The notes below the pieces were generated by a model that was given only the letters and a program-made list of their open reading frames with translations, did no database searches and had not been told where the DNA came from. DNA of 5,923 nucleotides from Bacillota bacterium. GTDB taxonomy: Bacteria; Bacillota; Clostridia; Tissierellales; Sedimentibacteraceae. The position numbers were made by a program, and so were the translations under genes. Where the stretch lies: contig JAEZGU010000240.1 in assembly GCA_023416855.1 (NCBI GenBank), forward strand, positions 1 to 5,923, written 5' to 3'. Positions 1 through 5,133 of this stretch are shown here, one piece after another. The stretch's first letter is position 1; every line of letters starts with the position of its first letter.

Positions 1-237
1 AATTATAGATTTAAATAAAGCAAATATAAAATAAATTACCACTGCAATTATTAATGCTATAATCATGTATTCAGCTAAAGAAAAGCTGATTTTAGACGTA
101 AAAAAAGAAATTGATTCAGCAAAAACAGGATACACTTCCAAAGCATAAAACTCTGCAAAACTTAAATTTAATCTCGCATACAGTGTCAGCACCAATGAAG
201 CAGGTATAAGAATTAACATCAAAATTCTTTTACTCAT
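1..237 (-). CDS. DUF3810-like membrane protein, N-terminal fragment (cut by left edge)
   Basis: This is the first 79 codons of a gene that continues past the left edge. The start at 237 is chosen because AAGGGG (244-249) lies six bases upstream; an in-frame ATG at 243 would abut that site with no spacing. The fragment begins MSKRILMLIL and has a hydrophobic segment at about residues 5-20, then a stretch with EVYPVFAESISFFTSKISFSLAEY (broken here as EVYPVFAES and SFSLAEY), then a second hydrophobic segment at about 57-77. The tyrosine-proline motif followed by a Phe-Ser-Leu-x-Glu-Tyr motif at the edge of a membrane helix resembles the N-terminus of DUF3810 proteins. These are membrane proteins of unknown function. 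Any metal-binding or catalytic motif would lie in the missing part. It has its own promoter and is not clearly linked to the dipeptide genes. Family assignment is moderate because only the N-terminus is visible. Confidence 0.65.
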   Translation of the reverse strand, partial: MSKRILMLILIPASLVLTLYARLNLSFAEFYALEVYPVFAESISFFTSKISFSLAEYMIIALIIAVVIYFIFALFKSII

Positions 238-243
238 AAGCAT

Positions 244-249
244 CCCCTT
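244..249 (-). promoter_or_regulatory. Ribosome binding site that sets the start of the DUF3810-like gene
   Basis: AAGGGG on the minus strand lies six bases before the ATG at 237 and directly against the ATG at 243. This spacing favours 237 as the true start. Confidence 0.7.
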
Positions 250-267
250 AAATTAAAACTTTAAAGT

Positions 268-296
268 ATTATACCACAATATATAAATTTATTGAT
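268..296 (-). promoter_or_regulatory. Sigma-A type promoter with extended -10 for the DUF3810-like gene
   Basis: On the minus strand a perfect TATAAT (268-273) is preceded by TGG (274-276), an extended -10 of the TGn type. At 17 bases spacing the -35 position reads ATCAAT (291-296), which is a poor match to TTGACA, as is usual for extended -10 promoters. The expected transcription start, near 261, leaves a short leader of about 24 bases before the ATG at 237. A palindrome covers the -35 region (see separate entry). Confidence 0.7.
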
Positions 297-311
297 GTAA
301 AAATACATCGA
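292..311. promoter_or_regulatory. Palindrome over the -35 region, candidate operator
   Basis: GATGTA (294-299), four bases, then TACATC (304-309) form a perfect 6-base inverted repeat; the flanks add a wobble pair and an A-T pair. The proximal half overlaps the -35 position of the promoter at 268-296. The TGTA-n4-TACA core has the size and symmetry of a site for a small dimeric repressor such as a GntR-family protein. Which protein binds is not known from this window. In either direction it lacks the U-tract expected of a terminator. Confidence 0.4.
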
Positions 312-373
312 AAAAATAAAAATTTAGTTTTTTATGAACATTTATTTAATACTTATTTTGTTTTTTACATAGA

Positions 374-434
374 AAATGCTCCCTTCTAAGTAACCAAGTT
401 TTATTTTTACTTGTTTCCTTGGAAAGAAGCATTT
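374..434 (-). other. Imperfect long inverted repeat after the epimerase gene (weak terminator or structured RNA)
   Basis: The outer arms are AAATGCT (374-380) with TCT (385-387), facing AGAAGCATTT (425-434), a 10-pair stem interrupted by a four-base bulge. Inside, CCAAG (394-398) can pair with CTTGG (418-422), or alternatively CAAGT (395-399) with ACTTG (409-413). It lies about 45 bases after the stop codon of the epimerase on the minus strand. In that direction the stem is followed by only TTTTCT, so it is a poor textbook terminator, but no better one exists between the two genes. It could also be a dispersed noncoding repeat. The rest of 244-478 is AT-rich and holds no gene that I can see. 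Confidence 0.4.
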
Positions 435-478
435 CAAATTGATATAGCTCTTTAATCCTAATGTATATCTTTCTTTAA

Positions 479-1570
479 TTAGTCTAAATATCTAATGCCG
501 TTTATTTTCTTGACTCCAAAACCCGGAGCATCATTTAATGTAATTTTAGATTCATTAAATACTGCACCTCCAACTACAGGGTCTTCGCTGCAAAGAACAG
601 GTCCATCTAAATCAACCTTAGTTATTATGCTTTTAGCAGCTGCCAAATGCACTGCTGCATTGACACTTACCTTTGCTTCCAACATACAGCCTATCATACA
701 TTCAACTCCATAAATTTCCGCTACCGAACAAATCTTTAGTGCATTATGTAATCCGCCTGTCTTCATTAATTTAATGTTTATTAAATCAGCCGCTCTTCTT
801 TGAAGAATTATCAAAGCATCCTCAGGTGTAAATACTGATTCATCTGCTAATACAGGAATTGAAACATTGTCTGTTACATACTTCAATCCTTCAATATCAT
901 GTGCAATAACTGGCTGTTCTACAAACTCAATATCTAAACCTTCATCTTCCATTTTTCTTATAGCCTTAACAGCTTCTTTTGGTTTCCAGCCCTGATTTGC
1001 ATCTATACGAAGCTTCACGTCATAACCTATTGCTTTTCTTATAGCTTTCATTCTTTCAATGTCTTTGGCTGCATCCTTGCCAACCTTTATTTTCAATGTT
1101 TCAAAGCCTCTGTTTATGGCATTAATGCTATCCTTCGCCATTTCGTCAGGGTCGTTAACACTTATGGTTATGTCCGTAACAATTTCCTTTCTGTATCCTC
1201 CCAGCAGTTTATAAATAGGAACATTGTACAGCTGACCGTATAAATCATACAATGCTATGTCAACTGCAGCTTTTGCACTGGTATTCTTTATAATACATTT
1301 ATCAAGCTTTAGCATGATTTCTTCAAAATTTTCTATATCCAAGCCAATGATGCTTTTGATAATGTGCTCCTTTAATGCTCCAATTATTGAACCCTTTGTA
1401 TCTCCTGTTATAACCCCTGTTGGTGGTGCTTCTCCGTAGCCTACATTTCCTGTGTCAGTATGAATTTCAATAATGATATCCTCTACACTATTAACAGTTC
1501 TCAGTGCTGTCTTAAAAGGAGTTTTAAGAGGAACTGATATTTCACCTATTCTTATATCTGTAATCTTCAT
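479..1570 (-). CDS. Dipeptide epimerase (L-Ala-D/L-Glu epimerase type), enolase superfamily
   Basis: A 363-residue cytosolic enzyme that inverts the alpha carbon of the second residue of a dipeptide, typically L-Ala-D-Glu released from peptidoglycan, giving L-Ala-L-Glu. The fold is the enolase superfamily: an N-terminal capping domain (about 1-115) and a TIM barrel. All signature residues are visible: K160 and K162 (LKIKVG) and K267 (INIKLMK) as the acid/base lysines; D190, E218 and D243 as Mg2+ ligands; and the DxD pair D320/D322 in KVDLDGP, which in the Bacillus subtilis enzyme (YkfB) holds the dipeptide amino group. R24 sits in the loop that, as I recall, contacts the glutamate side chain there. 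This supports an acidic-dipeptide substrate. Length is normal for the family. The start is the ATG at 1570, six bases after GGAGG (1577-1581); a longer frame from a TTG at 1585 would include the ribosome binding site itself. It follows the M20 dipeptidase gene by 21 bases, so the two are co-transcribed. Exact dipeptide specificity is not certain. Confidence 0.93.
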   Translation of the reverse strand: MKITDIRIGEISVPLKTPFKTALRTVNSVEDIIIEIHTDTGNVGYGEAPPTGVITGDTKGSIIGALKEHIIKSIIGLDIENFEEIMLKLDKCIIKNTSAKAAVDIALYDLYGQLYNVPIYKLLGGYRKEIVTDITISVNDPDEMAKDSINAINRGFETLKIKVGKDAAKDIERMKAIRKAIGYDVKLRIDANQGWKPKEAVKAIRKMEDEGLDIEFVEQPVIAHDIEGLKYVTDNVSIPVLADESVFTPEDALIILQRRAADLINIKLMKTGGLHNALKICSVAEIYGVECMIGCMLEAKVSVNAAVHLAAAKSIITKVDLDGPVLCSEDPVVGGAVFNESKITLNDAPGFGVKKINGIRYLD

Positions 1571-1576
1571 TTTCTT

Positions 1577-1581
1577 CCTCC
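1577..1581 (-). promoter_or_regulatory. Ribosome binding site of the epimerase gene
   Basis: GGAGG on the minus strand, six bases before the ATG at 1570, in the 21-base gap after the dipeptidase stop codon. It fixes the start at 1570 instead of the in-frame TTG at 1585. Confidence 0.85.
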
Positions 1582-1591
1582 ACAAATTTAA

Positions 1592-2965
1592 TTAATTAGC
1601 TAACTCTTTAATTGCTTCTGCCATGACAAGTACATTTTTCATCAATGAATCAATTTCTATATATTCATCGGGCTTGTGTTCAACCATGGGTTGACCTTTA
1701 AAAATAGGACCAAATGCAACTATGTTTTCCATGGATTTTGCATATGTACCACCACCTATGGAAATTAATTCTGCTCTTTCTCCAAATTGTTCTTCATAAA
1801 CTTTTTGAAGCTTTTTTATAAATTCGGTATCAGGTGACACATACAGACTATTTTTGTGTCGTAAATAAACTTCCTCAAATTTACCCAAGTTCATTTTTTC
1901 CTTAAATTTTTCAATGAAGTCCTCGTATTTACTTGTAACAGGATATCTCATATTTATTTCCAAGCTTATTTCATTTTCATTTCCAGATATAGTTCCTAAA
2001 TTGAAAATAAATTTTCCTGATATATCATCTTCCATATAAATTCCTAGCTTTTCACCATTTAAGTCTGTCCCTATGTTACTGTTAAAGTAATCAATAAATT
2101 CTTTAAATTCACCAGTGAAATCCAACTTACCTAAAAACATCATTAAATGTGTTATTGCATTTTTCCCTTTTTCAGGTGTGCTTCCATGTGCAGATATTCC
2201 ATAGCACTTAATAAATATTGAATTTTCTTTTTCTTCGAGCTTTATTTCTTCAGTTTTTTCTGCTAATTTCTCTGTTAATTCTCGTTTATTGTCAGTAAGC
2301 GCAATTTCAATTTCCGCAAAATCAGGAACTACATTTGCAGCAATACCACCTTTTATAGACTTTATAATTAAATCGCCGCATTGATTTAATTTTTTTATAT
2401 ACTTGCAGGTTACAATTCCTTTTTCTCCATTGATAATCGGATATTCTGCATCAGGAGTAAAGCCTGCAACCGGCACTTCTCCACCTTTGTCTACATAATA
2501 TTTTACACATTTGCTGCCAGTTTCCTCATTTAATCCGAAAAATAATCTTACTCTCCTCTTTAAAGGAATGTTTAAATCTTTTATTGCCTTTAATGCGTAT
2601 AAAGCTCCTATTATTGGTCCTTTATCGTCAGTAGTTCCTCTTCCGTAAATTTTCCCGTTATGTATTTCAGCTTCATATGGGGGATATGTCCATCCATCTC
2701 CTTCTGGCACAACATCTAAATGACCAAGAACGGCAATCATTTCATCACCTTGACCATATTCAGCATAACCAATCATATTATCAACATTTACTGTTTTAAA
2801 TCCTAAACTTTCAGAGAGTCGCAAACAATATTCTAATGCTCTATGTATACCCTCACCGAAAGGCATGTCATCCTTTGGGTCTTGTTCAATACTTTTAATT
2901 TTGACGCAATCCTGAACACTTTTTACAATTTCATCTTTCATACTAATTATTTTTGCATTTAACAT
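1592..2965 (-). CDS. pepV: M20 family dinuclear zinc dipeptidase, PepV/Sapep type
   Basis: A 457-residue cytosolic metallopeptidase expected to hydrolyse L,L-dipeptides; related PepV and Sapep enzymes are about 470 residues. The metal-centre residues are all present: H82 with catalytic D84 (GHLDVVPEGDGW), bridging D113 (GRGTTDDKGP), catalytic E147 and ligand E148 (NEETGS), D172 (FTPDAEYP) and H430 (MVEHKPDEY). H260 (GISAHGSTPE) and R340 (NMRYP) match the lid-domain residues that bind substrate in PepV. The lid insertion spans roughly 190-390. There is no signal peptide. The start at 2965 is supported by GGAG (2973-2976) seven bases upstream. The gene lies 134 bases after the DUF819 gene and 21 bases before the epimerase. 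Together the two enzymes would take a D-containing dipeptide to free amino acids: epimerase first, then this enzyme. The exact substrate is open, since PepV-like enzymes are broad and this subfamily also includes Xaa-His dipeptidase-like members. Confidence 0.92.
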   Translation of the reverse strand: MLNAKIISMKDEIVKSVQDCVKIKSIEQDPKDDMPFGEGIHRALEYCLRLSESLGFKTVNVDNMIGYAEYGQGDEMIAVLGHLDVVPEGDGWTYPPYEAEIHNGKIYGRGTTDDKGPIIGALYALKAIKDLNIPLKRRVRLFFGLNEETGSKCVKYYVDKGGEVPVAGFTPDAEYPIINGEKGIVTCKYIKKLNQCGDLIIKSIKGGIAANVVPDFAEIEIALTDNKRELTEKLAEKTEEIKLEEKENSIFIKCYGISAHGSTPEKGKNAITHLMMFLGKLDFTGEFKEFIDYFNSNIGTDLNGEKLGIYMEDDISGKFIFNLGTISGNENEISLEINMRYPVTSKYEDFIEKFKEKMNLGKFEEVYLRHKNSLYVSPDTEFIKKLQKVYEEQFGERAELISIGGGTYAKSMENIVAFGPIFKGQPMVEHKPDEYIEIDSLMKNVLVMAEAIKELAN

Positions 2966-3012
2966 ATAATCACTCCAACTAAAACAATATCTTTATTTTG
3001 TTTTGAAAAGTT

Positions 3013-3052
3013 AAGAGTCAGTTAAAAGGAAATTTTCTTTTAACAGACTCTT
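3013..3052 (-). terminator. Strong hairpin with poor U-tract between the DUF819 and dipeptidase genes
   Basis: AAGAGTC (3013-3019) pairs perfectly with GACTCTT (3046-3052), and after an A/A mismatch GTTAAAAG (3021-3028) pairs perfectly with CTTTTAAC (3037-3044), around an eight-base loop. In the minus direction the stem is followed by AACTTTTC, not a clean run of T. It may therefore be a leaky terminator, or an mRNA-stabilising or processing hairpin that lets the dipeptidase and epimerase be expressed differently from DUF819. No convincing promoter is visible between it and the dipeptidase start. Confidence 0.55.
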
Positions 3053-3099
3053 TCATATTGCATATGTCAATACACAATCAATTTCAAAGTCGAAATTAA

Positions 3100-4275
3100 C
3101 TATGCAAACAGCTTCATAATATTACCGCAAATCATACCCAAATAGGTACCGAAAACAGTTCCAAACAATGCCATCAAAACGCCTACAGGAACCAGAGATC
3201 CACTGTAAGTACCTGCCAGAATTGGTGCAGAAGCAACACCGCCTATATTAGCCAAAGAAGCAACCCCACATGTAAACAGATCCATCTTTAAAAACTTAGC
3301 GAATGTTACGAACAATATACCATGTATTGCTAAAATCATAAATCCTGCCAAAATCCACATAGGAGCATCATTTAATTCCATAAAGTTTGCTCGAGATGCC
3401 AACAAACCTACTACTGCATAAAGAAATACATTGGAAAGCTCAGCTGCACCGGCAATTTGTCCGAAAGGAGTTAATGCGCATATTAAACCTAATGCAGTAA
3501 TAAACAGAACACACCATGTAGCCTTATCTAGTAAGCCTATGCTGCCAGCAAGCAATGCTCCGATGTTCTGCCCCACTGCAGACACCAAAAGAGCTGAACC
3601 AATCAACACCATTAAACTTACAAAAGTAATCTCCTGCTTCTTTTCATTCATTTCTGTTCCAAGATGTGTGCTAACTTCATCTAAACTGGATGTGTCAGCC
3701 TTTGTCCATTTATTAAACATTGTTGCAAATCGAGTGGACCAAAGCAAAAACATAACCCAAATAGAATAATCAATTGAATCAACAACCAGTGCATATGCAT
3801 AGTCCACTTCTCCTACCTGGAAAATTTCCTGCAGGGTTGCCATGTTTCCGGAGCCGCCAATCCAGCTGCCGCACAAAGCACCTAATGCCTTCCAAGACTC
3901 AGCACCCAAAGCACCCTTCATGATAATAAAAGTTATAATAAATCCCAGCATAACTGTAAGACTGCCAGTGAAGAATCCAATTATCATTTTAGGACCGAGT
4001 TTAATCATCTTGCGGATATCGCAACGCAGCAACATCAGGAAGATCATCCCATACAGAATGTTATTCTTAAGGTTACTATAGGTTGCTTTAGTTGCAGCAA
4101 GATCCCAAAAATTAATGGTACATAAAATCATTCCAATTAAATAAACAAGGACTATAGGTGGTAAAAGGCCAAAAAATTTTTGCACATATTTGTTTTTTAT
4201 GTACTTCTGAGCTGCCAGCAGGCTGCCGCTAAGTGCACACAACACTGCAAAGTAAGTAAAACCATTAGTAATCAT
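3100..4275 (-). CDS. DUF819 family multi-pass membrane protein, candidate transporter
   Basis: A 391-residue integral membrane protein with about eleven hydrophobic segments spread over its length and a longer hydrophilic loop at about 184-215. It matches DUF819 (the family of B. subtilis YjcL) by length, hydropathy and two glycine-rich motifs: GSWIGGSGNMATL at 136-148 and ANIGGVASAPI at 342-352. The two motifs sit in the two halves of the protein, which suggests an internally duplicated transporter fold with broken helices, as in secondary transporters. Function in the family is not established. Its place upstream of a dipeptidase and an epimerase on the same strand suggests import of dipeptides or their building blocks, which is inference. 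The start is the ATG at 4275, because GGAGGG (4280-4285) lies four bases before it. An in-frame ATG at 4287 would put that site inside the coding sequence and has no site of its own. It is preceded by a leader with a terminator and a second hairpin. Confidence 0.88.
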   Translation of the reverse strand: MITNGFTYFAVLCALSGSLLAAQKYIKNKYVQKFFGLLPPIVLVYLIGMILCTINFWDLAATKATYSNLKNNILYGMIFLMLLRCDIRKMIKLGPKMIIGFFTGSLTVMLGFIITFIIMKGALGAESWKALGALCGSWIGGSGNMATLQEIFQVGEVDYAYALVVDSIDYSIWVMFLLWSTRFATMFNKWTKADTSSLDEVSTHLGTEMNEKKQEITFVSLMVLIGSALLVSAVGQNIGALLAGSIGLLDKATWCVLFITALGLICALTPFGQIAGAAELSNVFLYAVVGLLASRANFMELNDAPMWILAGFMILAIHGILFVTFAKFLKMDLFTCGVASLANIGGVASAPILAGTYSGSLVPVGVLMALFGTVFGTYLGMICGNIMKLFA

Positions 4276-4279
4276 AAAA

Positions 4280-4285
4280 CCCTCC
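4280..4285 (-). promoter_or_regulatory. Ribosome binding site that sets the start of the DUF819 gene
   Basis: GGAGGG on the minus strand, four bases before the ATG at 4275. It overlaps the upstream in-frame ATG at 4287, making that ATG an unlikely start. Confidence 0.8.
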
Positions 4286-4297
4286 ATGTAATTTATA

Positions 4298-4330
4298 ATC
4301 CCGGTTATTTTTGTTCCGATAAGCCGGGAT
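4298..4330 (-). promoter_or_regulatory. Leader hairpin just upstream of the DUF819 ribosome binding site
   Basis: ATCCCGG and CCGGGAT (4298-4304 and 4324-4330) are perfect complements, extended inside by TTAT (4305-4308) with ATAA (4319-4322) after a one-base bulge. The stem ends 12 bases before the GGAGGG site. It has no T-run after it, so it is not a terminator. Its GC-rich stem stands out from the AT-rich surroundings. It may be part of a regulated leader together with the terminator at 4348-4402, or simply stabilise the mRNA end. Confidence 0.5.
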
Positions 4331-4347
4331 CCAAGCAGAACATATAT

Positions 4348-4402
4348 AAAAAAACAAAACCCAGCAAAAGACCGTCATATTTCCGATCCTTAACTGGGTT
4401 TC
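4348..4402 (-). terminator. Intrinsic terminator between DUF3870 and DUF819 (possible attenuator)
   Basis: On the minus strand AAACCCAG (4394-4401) pairs perfectly with CTGGGTTT (4357-4364). The loop contains a second stem of seven pairs including two wobbles (4385-4391 with 4367-4373). The right arm runs straight into TTTTGTTTTTTT, a strong U-tract ending at 4348. It lies about 45 bases after the DUF3870 stop codon and about 70 bases before the DUF819 start, so it could end the DUF3870 transcript or control read-through into DUF819. Confidence 0.8.
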
Positions 4403-4446
4403 ATTTACTCCGATATAGTTGTTACTAAATCATATAAACAAAGCAG

Positions 4447-4773
4447 TTAAATATAAAATTTATTTTTTACTTCCTGATATTTCTTTACTGCATCCTTATA
4501 AGATACAATTACAGCTTTTTGTGAAGTGCCGTGATAACGTCTTTTAATTTCCCGCTCTAAATAGTCTGTATCAAGAAAGTTTTTTCCTATAAATAACTTC
4601 CTGATAAAATTTTCTGTTATATTGATTGTATGCGTACATCCTAATTCTATGATTTCATCTGTTTCTACATCAACTTCAAAAGCTACATAAAAAGAATTGT
4701 AAATAACTGTTATGGCATTATCCATATTTGTTCTGGACTCGCCTATAATATAGACAGTTTCTTTTCGTTTCAT
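4447..4773 (-). CDS. DUF3870 domain protein, small, function unknown
   Basis: A 108-residue soluble protein matching DUF3870 over its whole length. Recognisable features are TVYIIGESRT at 6-15, NAITVIYNSFYVAFEVD at 19-35, a Cys at 46 in the ELGCTHTINIT segment, NFIRKLFIGK at 55-64 and the C-terminal RRYHGTSQKAVIVSYKDA at 79-95. No catalytic motif is known to me for this family, and there is no signal peptide or membrane segment. The start is the ATG at 4773, preceded by GGTGAT (4777-4782), which matches the extended anti-Shine-Dalgarno pairing; a TTG one codon upstream is less likely. It has its own promoter (4816-4844) and is followed by an intrinsic terminator, so it may be transcribed alone or as the first gene of the DUF819-dipeptidase-epimerase group. 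A regulatory or accessory role in that group is a guess from position only. Confidence 0.88.
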   Translation of the reverse strand: MKRKETVYIIGESRTNMDNAITVIYNSFYVAFEVDVETDEIIELGCTHTINITENFIRKLFIGKNFLDTDYLEREIKRRYHGTSQKAVIVSYKDAVKKYQEVKNKFYI

Positions 4774-4815
4774 CAAATCACCACAGCCTTAATGAAATCC
4801 TTTTCTTACAACTAT

Positions 4816-4844
4816 ATTATAAACAAATAATTACTTTAGTACAA
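4816..4844 (-). promoter_or_regulatory. Sigma-A type promoter for the DUF3870 gene
   Basis: On the minus strand a perfect TATAAT (4816-4821) lies 17 bases after TTGTAC (4839-4844), a partial -35 match. The start of transcription would be near 4809, giving a leader of about 36 bases. It lies between the copA terminator and the DUF3870 start, so it is the likely start of the second transcription unit. An imperfect symmetric TACT-AA-AGTA overlaps the -35 edge (4833-4842), too short to call an operator. Confidence 0.65.
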
Positions 4845-4874
4845 GATTTTTTTTACAAATTATGCAAAATAAGT

Positions 4875-4920
4875 AAAATAAAAAAATAGAGTGAAGAGAA
4901 TTTAACTTACTCTTCACCCT
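4875..4920 (-). terminator. Intrinsic terminator of the copper ATPase gene
   Basis: On the minus strand AGGGTGAAGAG (4910-4920) pairs with CTCTTCACTCT (4888-4898), eleven pairs with one G-U wobble, around an eleven-base loop. The stem is followed by ATTTTTTTATTTT. It starts 12 bases after the copA stop codon and cleanly separates the copper gene from the DUF3870 unit. Confidence 0.9.
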
Positions 4921-4932
4921 AAGATTTTAGCC

Positions 4933-5133
4933 TTATACTACTTCGTATCCTGCATCTTCTACAGCTTTTTTTAACACATCATCACTTACTTCTTTAGCTA
5001 ATGTTACTTCTGCTGATTTATTTGCTAAATCCACAACTGCGTTTTCTACGCCATCAACTGATTTTAATGCTTTTTCTACAGCCATTTTGCAATGTCCGCA
5101 TGTCATTCCTTCTACTTTTAAAACTTTGTTCAT
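4933..5133 (-). CDS. copZ: Possible internally started CopZ copper chaperone, nested in the copA frame
   Basis: From the ATG at 5133 the same frame would give a 66-residue protein beginning MNKVLKVEGMTCGHC, the size and sequence pattern of free CopZ (about 68 residues). C12 and C15 form the Cu(I) site, and the domain ends in the usual AGYEVV. GGAGG (5141-5145) lies seven bases before this ATG, an ideal ribosome binding site in a position where coding needs alone do not require one. Either both a fused pump and a free chaperone are made from one gene, or the site is a relic of a recent fusion of adjacent copA and copZ genes. A sequencing error that removed a copA stop codon is less likely, since the linker reads cleanly in frame. 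The translation of a free product is inference. Confidence 0.5.
   Translation of the reverse strand: MNKVLKVEGMTCGHCKMAVEKALKSVDGVENAVVDLANKSAEVTLAKEVSDDVLKKAVEDAGYEVV

Noticed and set aside
495..713. Plus-strand open frame antisense to the end of the epimerase gene
   Set aside because: It lies opposite a fully supported gene with all active-site residues, has no ribosome binding site, and its translation resembles no family I know.
1257..1439. Plus-strand open frame antisense to the epimerase N-terminal domain
   Set aside because: Shadow of the coding strand; no start signals.
1571..1585. Upstream TTG start for the epimerase at 1585
   Set aside because: The GGAGG site lies inside this extension and is correctly spaced for the ATG at 1570; family members begin at the MKI position.
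3080..3097. AATTTC/GAAATT inverted repeat just after the DUF819 stop codon
   Set aside because: Short, AT-rich, with a six-base loop and no U-tract; likely chance in this base composition.
3431..4081. Two plus-strand open frames (3431-3769 and 3842-4081) antisense to DUF819
   Set aside because: They are opposite a conserved membrane protein gene and show the composition expected of its complement.
4180..4428. Plus-strand open frame covering the DUF819 start and the leader
   Set aside because: It crosses the start of a real gene and a terminator stem, has no ribosome binding site, and is more simply explained by noncoding sequence.
4276..4446. T-box or other known riboswitch before DUF819
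   Set aside because: No T-box antiterminator core (GGTGG with its flanks) and no conserved core of the purine, SAM, glycine, THF or c-di-GMP classes that I could recognise.
4888..4920. The inverted repeat after copA as an insertion sequence end or attachment site
   Set aside because: The T-run after the stem and its place 12 bases after the stop codon fit an intrinsic terminator fully.
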